This document shows positions 43,673 to 58,213 of a stretch of 64,000 nt of DNA, piece after piece. Source of the DNA: Corynebacterium suedekumii (GTDB lineage: Bacteria > Actinomycetota > Actinomycetes > Mycobacteriales > Mycobacteriaceae). Both the position numbers and the translations under genes were made by a program. The stretch lies in contig NZ_CP126970.1 of NCBI RefSeq assembly GCF_030252185.1, positions 1,426,001 through 1,490,000 on the forward strand, written 5' to 3'. Position 1 is the stretch's first letter. Every line of letters begins with the position of its first letter. Under the pieces are notes generated by a model. The model did no database searches, was not told the origin of the DNA, and worked only from the letters and a program-made list of their open reading frames with translations.

Positions 43673-43678
43673 TCCGTC

Positions 43679-43697
43679 TTAGGGTGCCCTAACCTAA
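43679..43697 (+). promoter_or_regulatory. DtxR iron-regulatory box
   Basis: TTAGGGTGCCCTAACCTAA matches the 19-bp DtxR consensus TTAGGTTAGSCTAACCTAA at 16 positions. It covers the predicted transcription start, so Fe-loaded DtxR would block the importer operon when iron is plentiful. Confidence 0.8.
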
Positions 43698-43738
43698 CTT
43701 GCAGGGCGCCAGTTTCCGTTCCGACCGTAAAGGACATC

Positions 43739-44743
43739 ATGGCCAAGATCCGCCACTCCCTCGTTGCCGCCGTCGCCGCCGCCGGCCTGCTGCTCACCGC
43801 CTGCAGCTCCACTGACGACACCTCGACCGACGCCTCCGCCAGCAACGCCGCCGCCGCGGAATCGACGATCACCGTCGAGGACAACTACGGCACCCAGGAG
43901 ATCACCCTCCCCGTGGAGAAGGTCGTCGCCACCGACAACCGCTCCTTCGAGATCCTCGACAGCTGGGGTGTCGAGCTGGTGGCCGCGCCGAAGCAGCTCG
44001 TCCCCTTCACCGTCGAGAACTACAAGAACGACGAGGGCATCATCGATCTGGGCACGCACCGCGAGCCGAACCTCGAGGCACTCGCCGCGGCCCAGCCCGA
44101 CCTGGTGGTCAACGGTCAGCGCTTCGCACAGCACCACGACGACATCGTCAAGCTGGCTCCGGAGGCGGCCGTCGTCGAGTTCGAGCCGCGTGAGGGCGAG
44201 CCGCTCGACGCCGAGCTCAAGCGCCAGGTCACCGAGCTGGGCAAGATCTTCGGCAAGGAGTCCGAGGCCGAGCAGCTCGTCGCCGACTTCGACGAGGCCC
44301 TCGAGCGTGCCAAGGCCGCTTACGACCCCGAGCAGAACGTCATGGCCGTCAACGTCTCCGGCGGCACCATCGGCTACATCGCCCCGAGCGTCGGCCGCAC
44401 CTTCGGCCCGATCTTCGACCTGCTCGGCCTGACCCCGGCTCTCGAGGTCACCGACGCCTCCAGCAACCACCAGGGTGATGACATCTCCGTCGAGGCCATC
44501 GCCGACGCCAACCCGGACTGGCTGCTCGTCCTCGACCGTGACGGTGGCACCAACACCCGCGGCACCGACGAGTACATCGCCGCCACCGAGGTCATCGAGA
44601 ACTCCGACCCGCTGCGCAACGTCACCGCCATCCGGGACGGCAAGGTCGTCTACGCACCGGAGGACACCTACACCAACGAATCCATCATCACCTACACCGA
44701 GATCCTCAACGATCTCGCCGACGCCTTCGAGGCCAAGAACTAG
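43739..44743 (+). CDS. Iron-siderophore ABC transporter substrate-binding lipoprotein
   Basis: A 334-residue lipoprotein precursor (signal peptide of about 20 residues, lipobox LLLTACSS). The mature protein has the two-lobed FecB/FepB-like fold: VEKVVATDNRSFEILDSWGV, PDLVVNGQRF, a long connecting helix, and PDWLLVLDRDGGTN. Such proteins bind ferric siderophores outside the cell; the relation to YclQ/FeuA-like catecholate binders is plausible. It is the first gene of the operon behind the DtxR box. A CCGGGCC/GGCCCGG hairpin downstream may raise its mRNA level over the permeases. Confidence 0.87.
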   Translation: MAKIRHSLVAAVAAAGLLLTACSSTDDTSTDASASNAAAAESTITVEDNYGTQEITLPVEKVVATDNRSFEILDSWGVELVAAPKQLVPFTVENYKNDEGIIDLGTHREPNLEALAAAQPDLVVNGQRFAQHHDDIVKLAPEAAVVEFEPREGEPLDAELKRQVTELGKIFGKESEAEQLVADFDEALERAKAAYDPEQNVMAVNVSGGTIGYIAPSVGRTFGPIFDLLGLTPALEVTDASSNHQGDDISVEAIADANPDWLLVLDRDGGTNTRGTDEYIAATEVIENSDPLRNVTAIRDGKVVYAPEDTYTNESIITYTEILNDLADAFEAKN

Positions 44744-44750
44744 GTAGACC

Positions 44751-44771
44751 CCGGGCCCGCACAAGGCCCGG
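44751..44771 (+). other. Intercistronic hairpin after the binding-protein gene
   Basis: CCGGGCC pairs with GGCCCGG around CGCACAA between the first and second operon genes. Without a T tract it is more likely an mRNA-stabilising or attenuating hairpin. Confidence 0.5.
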
Positions 44772-44788
44772 AATAAGGTAAGGAATCA

Positions 44789-45778
44789 ATGACGACATCG
44801 ACTGCGGCGGCACGCCGGGACGCACGGACACGCAAGAAGCTCTTCGACTGGAAGCTGCTTCTCGGACTCGTGGTGGTCCTCGGCCTGCTCGCCGCATCGT
44901 TGTCCGTGGGTGAATACGACATCCTCTCCACCGACGACGGCTGGGAGATGTTCGCCACCACCCGCATCCCCCGGACCGTTGCCCTGGTGCTCTCCGGTGC
45001 CGCGATGGCGATGTCCGGGCTGGTCATGCAGCTGCTCACCCAGAACCGATTCGTCGAACCGACCACCACCGGCACCACCGAGTGGGCGGGTTTGGGCCTG
45101 CTGGCCGTCATGTACTTCATCCCGGCCGCGACGATCCTGGAGCGGATGTTCGGTGCGGTGATCTTCGCGTTCATCGGCACGATGGTCTTCTTCATGTTCC
45201 TGCGTCGGGTGTCCCTGCGCTCGAGCCTCATCGTGCCGATCATCGGCATCATGCTCGGCGCGGTGGTCAGCTCCATCTCCACCTTCTTCGCCCTGCAGAC
45301 CGACATGCTCCAGAGCCTGGGCGTCTGGTTCGCGGGCTCATTCACCGACATCTTCCGCGGCCAGTACGAGGCGCTGTGGATCGTCGTCATCGTCGTCATC
45401 GCGGTGTTCCTCTTCGCCGACCGGCTCACCGTCGCCGGCATGGGTGAGGAGGTGGCCACCAATGTCGGCCTCAACTACAACCGGATGGTGCTCATCGGCA
45501 CGGGCCTGATCGCCATCGCCACCGGCATCGTCACCGTCGTGGTGGGTAACCTGCCGTTCCTCGGGCTCATCGTCCCCAACATCGTCTCCATGTTCCGGGG
45601 CGACGACCTGCGCTCGAACCTGCCGTGGGTGGGCCTGCTCGGCATCGGGATCGTCACCGTCTGTGACCTCATCGGCCGCACCATCATCTCGCCCTTCGAG
45701 GTTCCGGTGTCCGTGATCCTGGGCATCATCGGTGCCATCGTCTTCGTCACCCTGATCGTGAGGCAGCGTCGTGGATAA
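44789..45778 (+). CDS. Iron-siderophore ABC transporter permease 1
   Basis: A 329-residue protein of the FecCD/BtuC permease family with about nine helices. The conserved RIPRTVALVLSGAAMAMSGLVMQ segment and the coupling loop region VVVGNLPFLGLIVPNI are visible. Together with permease 2 it forms the membrane channel. A GGTAAGG site precedes ATG 44789. Its last codons overlap the start of permease 2 by 8 bases. Confidence 0.87.
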   Translation: MTTSTAAARRDARTRKKLFDWKLLLGLVVVLGLLAASLSVGEYDILSTDDGWEMFATTRIPRTVALVLSGAAMAMSGLVMQLLTQNRFVEPTTTGTTEWAGLGLLAVMYFIPAATILERMFGAVIFAFIGTMVFFMFLRRVSLRSSLIVPIIGIMLGAVVSSISTFFALQTDMLQSLGVWFAGSFTDIFRGQYEALWIVVIVVIAVFLFADRLTVAGMGEEVATNVGLNYNRMVLIGTGLIAIATGIVTVVVGNLPFLGLIVPNIVSMFRGDDLRSNLPWVGLLGIGIVTVCDLIGRTIISPFEVPVSVILGIIGAIVFVTLIVRQRRG

Positions 45779-46919
45779 GAACCGTTACGTCGAGAACATG
45801 GTCGACGAGTCGACTGCCGGGGGAGTGGAGAACTACCTCCGGGAGGAGTCCGAGGACGCCGCCCGTTTCGAGCGGGTGGAGGAGACCTGGCCGGATCACG
45901 CGACCCGTCCGCCGGCCGAACGCCGCTCCGGAGCGTTCCAGTCGGCGGCCGCCGCCCGGAAGTACTGGATCATCCTCGCCCTCGTCGGTGGTTTCGGACT
46001 GCTCTTCGCGTTCGGTCTGCTGGCCTGGGATAATCCCATGCCCTTCGGATCGGAGACCTTCTGGCTCATCGCCGAGCGGCGTGCCGACGCCGTCATCGCC
46101 ATGCTCGTCGTCGCTGTCTGCCAGGCGGTGGCCACCGTCGCCTTCCAGACGGTGACCAACAACCGCATCATCACGCCGTCGATCATGGGTTTCGAATCGC
46201 TGTACACGGCGATCCACACCTCCACGGTCTACTTCTTCGGCGCCGTGGGTCTCATCAACGCCCGGACGCTGACCACCTTCCTGGTGCAGCTCGCCCTCAT
46301 GGTGGGCCTGTCGCTGATCCTCTACTCCTGGCTGCTCACCGGCCGGCACGCCAACATGCACGCCATGCTGCTGGTGGGCATCGTCATCGGTGGCGGACTG
46401 GGCTCCGTGTCGACGTTCATGCAGCGCATGCTCACCCCCTCCGAGTTCGACATCCTCACCGCCCGGCTGTTCGGGTCGGTGAACAACGCGGACCCGGCCT
46501 ATTACCCGATCGCCATTCCGCTGGTGATCGTGGCCACGGTGCTGCTCTACCTCAACTCCCGCAAGCTCAACATCATCGCCCTCGGCCGGGACACCGCCAC
46601 CAACCTCGGCCTCAACTACAAGGCACTGGCCATCTCCACCCTGGTGCTCATCTCCGTGCTCATGGCGGTCTCCACCGCCCTGGTCGGCCCGATGACCTTC
46701 CTCGGATTCCTCGTCGCCACCCTTGCCTACCAGTTCGCCGACACCTACGATCACCGCTATCTGTTCCCGATGGCAGCGGGCATCGGCTTCCTGGTGCTCG
46801 CCGGCGCGTACTTCATCATGAACCACATCTTCTACGCGCAGGGCGTGGTCTCCATCATCATCGAGCTCGTCGGTGGCTCCGTGTTCCTCTTCGTCATCCT
46901 CAGAAAGGGTCGACTGTGA
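45771..46919 (+). CDS. Iron-siderophore ABC transporter permease 2
   Basis: A 382-residue FecCD-type permease with an extra N-terminal cytoplasmic extension of about 60 polar residues. The core has SIMGFESLYTAIHTS, ALGRDTATNLGLNYK and VGPMTFLGFLVATLAYQF, the coupling region. GTG 45771 overlaps the previous gene. If the extension were not translated, a later start would be needed; no better ribosome binding site is seen. Confidence 0.85.
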   Translation: MDKNRYVENMVDESTAGGVENYLREESEDAARFERVEETWPDHATRPPAERRSGAFQSAAAARKYWIILALVGGFGLLFAFGLLAWDNPMPFGSETFWLIAERRADAVIAMLVVAVCQAVATVAFQTVTNNRIITPSIMGFESLYTAIHTSTVYFFGAVGLINARTLTTFLVQLALMVGLSLILYSWLLTGRHANMHAMLLVGIVIGGGLGSVSTFMQRMLTPSEFDILTARLFGSVNNADPAYYPIAIPLVIVATVLLYLNSRKLNIIALGRDTATNLGLNYKALAISTLVLISVLMAVSTALVGPMTFLGFLVATLAYQFADTYDHRYLFPMAAGIGFLVLAGAYFIMNHIFYAQGVVSIIIELVGGSVFLFVILRKGRL

Positions 46920-47671
46920 TTACGCTGACCAACGTCCGCAAGGAGTACAACAGCGATGTGGCCATCGGGCCGGTGAACCTCGAGATCCCGGCCGGCGGCA
47001 TCACCGCCCTGGTCGGGCCGAACGGTGCGGGCAAGTCGACCCTGCTGACCATGATCGGCCGCCTCCTCGGCATGGACACCGGGGACATCAAGGTGGCGCA
47101 GTATGACGTCTCCACCACCAAGTCGAAGGACCTGGCGAAGATCCTGTCCATCCTGCGGCAGGAGAACCACTTCATCACCAAGCTCACCGTGCGCCAGCTC
47201 GTCGGCTTCGGTCGCTTCCCGTACTCGGGTGGCCGGCTCACCGCGGAGGATGAGGACATCATCTCCCGCTACATCGACTTCCTCCATCTCACCGACCTGG
47301 AGGACCGCTACCTCGACCAGCTCTCCGGCGGTCAGCGTCAGCGCGCGTACGTGGCCATGGTCCTGTGCCAGGAGACGGACTACGTGCTTCTCGACGAGCC
47401 GCTCAACAACCTCGACATCGCCCACTCCGTCGAAATGATGAAGCACCTGCGGTCCGCCGCGAAGGAGTTCGGGCGCACCATCATCGTGGTGCTCCACGAC
47501 ATCAATTTCGCCTCCCAGTACGCCGACTACATCTGTGCGGTGAAGGCCGGCACGATCGTCGAGTTCGGTACGCCGTACGAGATCATGCGCGATGACATCC
47601 TCACCGACATCTTCAACACCCCGGTGCAGGTCATCGAGGGCCCCAACGGGCTCATCGCCGCGTACCACTAG
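46916..47671 (+). CDS. Iron-siderophore ABC transporter ATP-binding protein
   Basis: A 251-residue FepC-like ATPase: Walker A VGPNGAGKST, signature [13 protein letters not shown], Walker B VLLDEPLNNLD, H-loop VLHDINFASQYAD. GTG 46916 overlaps the permease stop by 4 bases. It is the last gene of the importer; a hairpin and then the rRNA promoter follow. Confidence 0.9.
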   Translation: MITLTNVRKEYNSDVAIGPVNLEIPAGGITALVGPNGAGKSTLLTMIGRLLGMDTGDIKVAQYDVSTTKSKDLAKILSILRQENHFITKLTVRQLVGFGRFPYSGGRLTAEDEDIISRYIDFLHLTDLEDRYLDQLSGGQRQRAYVAMVLCQETDYVLLDEPLNNLDIAHSVEMMKHLRSAAKEFGRTIIVVLHDINFASQYADYICAVKAGTIVEFGTPYEIMRDDILTDIFNTPVQVIEGPNGLIAAYH

Positions 47672-47687
47672 ACACCGCTTCTCGACG

Positions 47688-47725
47688 CCGCCGTTCAGGA
47701 CGTTTACACGTCCTGACCGGCGGAT
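47688..47725 (+). terminator. Terminator of the siderophore importer operon
   Basis: TTCAGGACG and CGTCCTGA form a perfect stem around TTTACA; the flanking GCCG/CGGC extends it. It is followed by TTTGTCTTT. Confidence 0.75.
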
Positions 47726-47755
47726 TTGTCTTTCCACCGAAGTTCTTCTTATAGT
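47726..47755 (+). promoter_or_regulatory. rRNA operon promoter
   Basis: TTGTCT (47726-47731) and TATAGT (47750-47755) are 18 bases apart, about 570 bases before 16S rRNA. Further upstream promoters inside the preceding operon cannot be excluded. Confidence 0.6.
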
Positions 47756-48325
47756 ATTCAACGTTGCCGACGAGCAGCCGAGAGGTTGCGAGAAAGCAAA
47801 GAAACAAAGAACTTCACAGCCCCGAGTTGACACGCTCAACCGGATAGCGTAAGTTCAAACAAGTCGCTCCGAACGGCCCGCAAGGTGCCGTAGAGAGCGT
47901 ACGGATGTTGTGTGAGAACTCAATAGTGTGCCAATGTACTTTTGTTTTTTGATGATGATTGTGCTGGTCAACCCCCTGTAGCCGGTCTGATACTGGTTGT
48001 GGGTGGTGCGTGCCGGGTGGTACCTGATGTTCACTTGGAACGGGTGCCACTGTAAACAACGCGCCACACTGTGTGTGGTGAACTGTTTCGGGTGCGGATG
48101 CAGCATTGGTCTCATCTGTTTTTTGTCACCTGGTGTCTGCTAATCCCCGTCGGGACAGGCACCGGTGGCCGGATCACCAGCTGATCCGCTCATACTGCTG
48201 TTTGTGGTGTGGGTGGTGTGGTGGTTCGTGATTTTTCGGACAATTGATGAATCATTTTTGAATCGTCGGTTGTTTGTTTTTGGTTGGGTTTGGGCTTTTC
48301 ACAGCCTTTTTCTTCTATCAGAAGT
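47756..48325 (+). other. rRNA leader with boxA-like antitermination element
   Basis: About 570 bases without a gene. It contains TGTTGTGTGAGAACT (47906-47920), the actinobacterial boxA-like sequence repeated before 23S rRNA, and several AT-rich stretches. Short open frames have no ribosome binding sites. Confidence 0.6.
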
Positions 48326-53333
<5,008 letters not shown>

Positions 53334-53484
53334 ACCCCCGGTTGACGGGTGGTGGTGATGTGTTGCTTGCGTTTGTAACAAAACAAATTATTTGATCGCA
53401 CCAGTGATGGTGTGGTTCGCGTCCACTATGCAGTGTCTGACACGACACACGTGTCACCGGATACTTTGTGTGTCCTGTGTGTGT

Positions 53485-53602
53485 GTCGGTGGTTGATAGC
53501 GGCAGGGAAACGCCCGGTCCCTTTCCGAACCCGGAAGCTAAGCCTGTTCGCGCTGATGGTACTGCACCTGGGAGGGTGTGGGAGAGTAAGTTACCGCCGA
53601 CC
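53485..53602 (+). rRNA. rrf: 5S ribosomal RNA
   Basis: About 118 bases; the terminal stem GTCGGTGGT with ACCGCCGAC closes the ends, and CCCGGTCCCTTTCCGAACCC marks the loop A-B-C region. The 151-base spacer to 23S has no gene. Confidence 0.9.
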
Positions 53603-53622
53603 AAAAACTTAAGAGAATTCCG

Positions 53623-53656
53623 ATGGAGGGATCCCCAACCAGGGGATCCCTCCATT
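53623..53656 (+). terminator. rRNA operon terminator
   Basis: A perfect 14-bp stem (ATGGAGGGATCCCC with complement, AACCA loop) follows 5S rRNA. The following TTGG gives only a weak T tail. Confidence 0.75.
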
Positions 53657-53764
53657 GGTGGTTCAGGGTCAATTAGGGGCGATTCCCGATGGTCCTTTGG
53701 TGATGGAAAGCAGACACTGAAGGTGTCCGCATGTCCGCAGGATCCACAGAACCGAGTTTGCACC

Positions 53765-54535
53765 ATGACCTCCACACCTCAGCCCCCTCCCGAACCCCCG
53801 ATTCCCGCCGCCCGCGCCGTTGACCTGGTGAGGACATACGGGTCGGGGGACACCGCCGTCCACGCCCTGGCCGGGTTGAGCGTCGAGCTCATCACCGGCG
53901 AGTTCACCGCGATCATGGGGCCGTCCGGATCCGGCAAGTCGACCCTCATGCACTGCATGGCGGGACTGGACGGCCCGACCTCGGGGACCGCGTTCATCGG
54001 GGACACCGATCTGTCCACCCTCAACGACCGGGAAATCACCGCGCTCCGCCGGGACCGGCTCGGCTTCATCTTCCAGTCCTTCAACCTCGTGCCCACACTG
54101 ACCGCCGAGGAGAACATCACCCTGCCGGCGCGTATCGCCGGGAAGGACACTGACCCGGGCTGGTTCGCCGACGTCGTCGGCAGGTTCGGATTGGGGGATC
54201 GGCTCTCCCATCGGCCGGCGGAGCTGTCGGGTGGGCAGCAGCAGCGCGTCGCCTGTGCGCGTGCCATCGTCGGCCGGCCGGCCATCATCTTCGGGGATGA
54301 ACCGACCGGTAACCTCGATTCCAACTCCTCGGCGGAGGTCATGTCGATCCTGCGGTCTGCGGTGGATGACCTGGGGCAGACGGTCGTCATCGTCACCCAT
54401 GATCCCGGGGCCGCAGCCTACGCGGACCGGGTGATCTTCCTCGCCGACGGCCTCCTCGTCGAGGAGCTGCGCAATCCCACCGCCGAGTCCATCCTGGCCG
54501 TGATGGCCTCCTTCGAGAAGGTGGATGTGCGATGA
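53765..54535 (+). CDS. ABC exporter ATP-binding protein (MacB/LolD type)
   Basis: A 256-residue ATPase: Walker [10 protein letters not shown], signature LSGGQQQR, Walker [14 protein letters not shown]-loop VTHDPGAA. LolD/MacB-type proteins power extracytoplasmic transport through FtsX-like permeases, the next gene here. ATG 53765 begins MTSTPQPPPEPP; the longer upstream frame runs into 5S rRNA and is not coding. It overlaps the permease gene by 4 bases (ATGA). Confidence 0.88.
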   Translation: MTSTPQPPPEPPIPAARAVDLVRTYGSGDTAVHALAGLSVELITGEFTAIMGPSGSGKSTLMHCMAGLDGPTSGTAFIGDTDLSTLNDREITALRRDRLGFIFQSFNLVPTLTAEENITLPARIAGKDTDPGWFADVVGRFGLGDRLSHRPAELSGGQQQRVACARAIVGRPAIIFGDEPTGNLDSNSSAEVMSILRSAVDDLGQTVVIVTHDPGAAAYADRVIFLADGLLVEELRNPTAESILAVMASFEKVDVR

Positions 54536-57063
54536 ACTCGCTCGGCATCCTCCGGAAGCTCTCCCTGCGCAGCCTCGGTGCACACAAACTCCGTCTCGTG
54601 TTCACCATCCTGGCTGTCGTGCTGGGCACGAGCTTCGTGTCCGGTGCCTTCATCCTCACCGCCTCGCTGTCGAAGGCCTTCGACGACATCACCGCGGCGA
54701 ACTACGAGGGCGCGGACATCGTCGTCAACTCCACACCCGAGTTCCCCGTCACCCTCGACCTCGCGGAGGCGATCGAGGCGCGTGACGACGTCTCCCGGGT
54801 CGAGGTCCTCGACACCGTCCCGGTGATCATCATCGGCCCCGACGACAAGCCCCTCCAGACCGGCGGCGCGGGGTCCTGGCTCATGCCGCACACCCCGGAG
54901 GAGGAGTCGGTCATCCCGGTGATGACACCGGAGGCGGGGCGGATCCCCACCGCTGCGGGTGAGGCCATGATCAATGTCAGCGCCGCGGAGACGGCGGGCA
55001 TCGAGGTGGGGGAGACGATCACCGTCATCGACTCGGAGAAGCGGACGGACCTGGAGATCGTCGGCCTCGGTTCCGAGGGGGTGGCGGCCGGCGGCTGGGC
55101 GGGCGTGCTCATCCCGACGGAGACCTTCCGCGCCGACTTCACCGACGGGGAGAGCGCCGGACGCCTGGCCATCCGGGGTTCTGTCCCCGTCGATTCGCTG
55201 CGATCCGCGCATCCCGGTATGGACATCAGTACCGCCGCCGACGCGGCGGCGGAGGAGTCCGAGGAGATCAGCCAGGCGTTGTCCTTCCTCACTTACATTC
55301 TCCTGGCCTTCGGTCTCATCGCCCTGCTCGTGGGCACGTTCATCATCTCCAACACCTTCTCCATGATCGTCGCGCAGCGGACGAAGGAGTTCGCGCTGCT
55401 GCGGGCCCTGGGCATGTCCCGGCGGCAGCTCTCGGGTTCGGTGCTGGCGGAGGCGATCCTGCTCGGTGCCATCGGCTCCGCGGTGGGCATTCTCGTCGGC
55501 GTCGGGCTGGTGCGGGGCATCGTCGCGGGCATGGAGATGGCCGGGTTCGGCTTCCCGGACGCGGGCCTGGGGTTCACCACCGCCAGCGTGCTCGTCCCGA
55601 TCGGTATCGGCGTCGTGGTCACCGCGGGCAGCGCCTGGGCACCCGCCAGGCGGGCCGGCCGGGTGCATCCGGTGCAGGCGATGCGGATGGGGGAGCAGGC
55701 GTCCGCACCGCCGCTGAGGGCCCGGACCGTTGTCGGATCCGTGCTCGTCCTCACGGGCATCATCGCCACTGTGGCCGCGGCCGCCCTGGACTCGTGGGAG
55801 ACAGGCGACCGGGCGGTGCTCGCCGGGGTCGGCGCCCTGGGCATCATTCTCGGTGTCCTGCTGGTCTCTGCGTGGGCGGCGAGGGCGATGTTCAGTATCC
55901 GTCCTCCCGTGCCCGGGGTGGTCCCGTTGCTCGCTGGCACCAATCTCTCCCGGAACCCCCGGCGGACGGCCGCCACGGCTTTCGCACTCACCCTCGGTGT
56001 CGCCCTCGTCGCGGCGGTGGGCATCCTCGGGGAGTCGATGAAGGAGTCCATTTTCGGCGTCATCGACGAGGAGCTGCGTGCGGACACGATCGTCTCCGGT
56101 GCCGTGGTCTCCAATCAGGGGGTGCCGTGGCAGGCCGTCGACGAGATCACCTCCGTCGACGGCGTGGCCTCCGCCATGCCGCACGTGTGGCTGCCGCTGA
56201 CCGTCAACGGGGAGGCGTCCAGCACCGACGGGCAGTACCCGGTGTCCGCGGTGCTCACCGCGGACCCGAGTCTGGCCATGGCCATCGACGTCGTCGCGGG
56301 CACCTTCGACGGTGCCGCCTCCCGCCCGGGCGTCGGCGTCGACAGGCCCACCGCCGAGCGACTGGGCCTGGAGATCGGCGACACCACGACCGTCGAGGCC
56401 CCGGCCCACGGCGGGTCCACCACGGCACCGGTGGTGGTGATCTGGGAGGAGACGACCTCCTACTCGACGGTCCTGGTCAGTGAGACCACCGCAGCCGAGC
56501 TCATCCCGGACCGCAGTTCCTGGTTCCTGCAGACCCTCTACGTCAGTTTCGCCGAGGGGGCGGACGACGCGGAGGTGCACCAGCGGGTCGTCGACACGGT
56601 CGCGCCCTACGGGGTGCTGCAGGTGATGGACACGTCGGAGTTCCGCATGGTCGGTGCGCAGCAGGTCAACCAGCTCATGGCCGTGGTCTACGCGCTGCTG
56701 GCGCTGTCGGTGGTCATCGCTGTGCTGGGCATCATCAACACCCTTGCGCTGTCGATCATCGAGCGCCGGCACGAGTTCGGCATGCTCCGCGCCGTCGGGA
56801 TGCAGCGGTCCCAGATCCGCCGGATGGTGTCCCTGGAGTCCATCTACATCGCGGTACTCGGCGCGGCCACCGGCATCGTCGTCGGTGCGTGGCTGGGCTG
56901 GTGCTTCGTCCGGGTGCTCGCCGACCAGGGGCTCGACCGCTGGGCCGTCCCCTGGGACCAGATCGGGCTGGTCGCGGTGGCGGCGGTGTTCGTCGGAGCG
57001 CTCGCGGCGATCTGGCCGGCCCGGCAGGCGGCCCGGACCTCGCCGCTGGCGGCTATCGGATAG
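54532..57063 (+). CDS. Large FtsX-like ABC permease
   Basis: The 843-residue protein has two FtsX-type units: an N-terminal helix (LRLVFTILAVVLGTSFVSGAF), an extracellular domain, a three-helix block (near residues 250-385), further helices, a second extracellular domain and a final three-helix FtsX core (near residues 710-840). The conserved TKEFALLRALGMSRRQL and RHEFGMLRAVGMQRSQIR segments mark the two cores. It likely exports lipids, peptides or antibiotics, or acts mechanically; substrate unknown. Its stop overlaps the convergent aminotransferase gene by 11 bases. Confidence 0.88.
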   Translation: MNSLGILRKLSLRSLGAHKLRLVFTILAVVLGTSFVSGAFILTASLSKAFDDITAANYEGADIVVNSTPEFPVTLDLAEAIEARDDVSRVEVLDTVPVIIIGPDDKPLQTGGAGSWLMPHTPEEESVIPVMTPEAGRIPTAAGEAMINVSAAETAGIEVGETITVIDSEKRTDLEIVGLGSEGVAAGGWAGVLIPTETFRADFTDGESAGRLAIRGSVPVDSLRSAHPGMDISTAADAAAEESEEISQALSFLTYILLAFGLIALLVGTFIISNTFSMIVAQRTKEFALLRALGMSRRQLSGSVLAEAILLGAIGSAVGILVGVGLVRGIVAGMEMAGFGFPDAGLGFTTASVLVPIGIGVVVTAGSAWAPARRAGRVHPVQAMRMGEQASAPPLRARTVVGSVLVLTGIIATVAAAALDSWETGDRAVLAGVGALGIILGVLLVSAWAARAMFSIRPPVPGVVPLLAGTNLSRNPRRTAATAFALTLGVALVAAVGILGESMKESIFGVIDEELRADTIVSGAVVSNQGVPWQAVDEITSVDGVASAMPHVWLPLTVNGEASSTDGQYPVSAVLTADPSLAMAIDVVAGTFDGAASRPGVGVDRPTAERLGLEIGDTTTVEAPAHGGSTTAPVVVIWEETTSYSTVLVSETTAAELIPDRSSWFLQTLYVSFAEGADDAEVHQRVVDTVAPYGVLQVMDTSEFRMVGAQQVNQLMAVVYALLALSVVIAVLGIINTLALSIIERRHEFGMLRAVGMQRSQIRRMVSLESIYIAVLGAATGIVVGAWLGWCFVRVLADQGLDRWAVPWDQIGLVAVAAVFVGALAAIWPARQAARTSPLAAIG

Positions 57064-58213
57064 TGGTCAGCCGGCGGGCGGCCTCGGCGAGGGTGGCCGG
57101 GGTCTTGCAGAAGGCGAAGCGGACCTTCGTTAGCCAGGGGCCGGGATCGTCGCAGAAGACCTGGACGGGGATGGCGGCGACCCCGGCCTTCTCCGGCAGG
57201 TCGAGGCAGAACTCGACGCCGTCGGTGTAGCCCAGCGGGGCGATGTCGGCGACGGTGAAGTAGGTGCCGGCGGTGGCGTGGACCCCGAAGCCGGCGTCCC
57301 GGAGGGCGGCGCCGAGCAGGTCTCGGTTGGTCGCCAGACCCGCGACCATGTCCGCCAGCCACGCGGACTCGTGGACCAAAGCGTGGGCGATGGCGGGCTG
57401 GACCGGGGTGACGCCGACGTAGGACATGAACTGCTTGGCCTTGAGCACGGCGTCGAGAAGCGGGGCGGGGGCCAGCGCCCACCCCGTCTTCCAGCCGGTG
57501 ACGTTGAAGGATTTCGCGGCGGAGGAGACGGTGACGGTGCGTTCCCGCATGCCGGGCAGGGCGGCGACGGCGGTGTGAGGGACGTCGAAACGCAGATTCT
57601 CGTAGACCTCGTCGGACAGGACGAGCAGATCGCGTTCCACGCACAGCGCCGCCAGCCGGGCCAGCACCTCCCGGCCGAACACGGCGCCGGTGGGGTTGTG
57701 CGGGGAGTTGATGATGATCATCGCGGTCCGCGAGGTGACGGCCGCGCGCACGGCGTCGACGTCGACGGTCCACGTGTCGCCGTCGGCCACGAGCGGTACC
57801 GGGACCCGTGTCGCGCCGGCCAGGGCGATGGCGGCGGCGTAGGCGTCGTAGTAGGGCTCGAGGACGATGACCTCGGACCCCGGTTCGACCAGGCCGAGGA
57901 CCGTCGCGGAGATCGCCTCGGTGGCGCCGACGGTGATGAGCACCTCGGACGCCGGATCGTAGGTGACGTCGTAGTCGCGGGCTCGCTGGGCGGCGACCGC
58001 CTCCCGCAGCTCCGGCAGGCCCCGACCGGGCCCGTACTGGTTGTTCCCGCCCCGGATCTGCTCGCCCGCGATCTCGAGCATCCGCTCGGGGCCGTCCGTG
58101 TCCGGGAATCCCTGGCCGAGGTTGACGGCGTCGAACTCGATGGCCCGGGCGGTCATCGTGGCGAAGACGGTCTCCCCGAAGTCCCGGAGCCGGGACACCT
58201 CCCGGCCGCTCAC
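57053..58213 (-). CDS. PLP-dependent class I/II aminotransferase
   Basis: A protein of about 386 residues with the fold-type I aminotransferase motifs: NQYGPGRGLPELREA, NSPHNPTGAVF, LSDEVYENLRF, and the PLP-binding Lys in SSAAKSFNVTGWKTGW. The nearest families are kynurenine/methionine-type and N-succinyl-diaminopimelate aminotransferases; the mycobacterial gene in the same neighbourhood is annotated DapC. Specificity cannot be decided here. GTG 58213 overlaps the DUF3239 stop by 4 bases (GTGA), and the upstream extension of the frame lies inside that gene, so it is not used. Confidence 0.85.
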   Translation of the reverse strand: MSGREVSRLRDFGETVFATMTARAIEFDAVNLGQGFPDTDGPERMLEIAGEQIRGGNNQYGPGRGLPELREAVAAQRARDYDVTYDPASEVLITVGATEAISATVLGLVEPGSEVIVLEPYYDAYAAAIALAGATRVPVPLVADGDTWTVDVDAVRAAVTSRTAMIIINSPHNPTGAVFGREVLARLAALCVERDLLVLSDEVYENLRFDVPHTAVAALPGMRERTVTVSSAAKSFNVTGWKTGWALAPAPLLDAVLKAKQFMSYVGVTPVQPAIAHALVHESAWLADMVAGLATNRDLLGAALRDAGFGVHATAGTYFTVADIAPLGYTDGVEFCLDLPEKAGVAAIPVQVFCDDPGPWLTKVRFAFCKTPATLAEAARRLTTIR

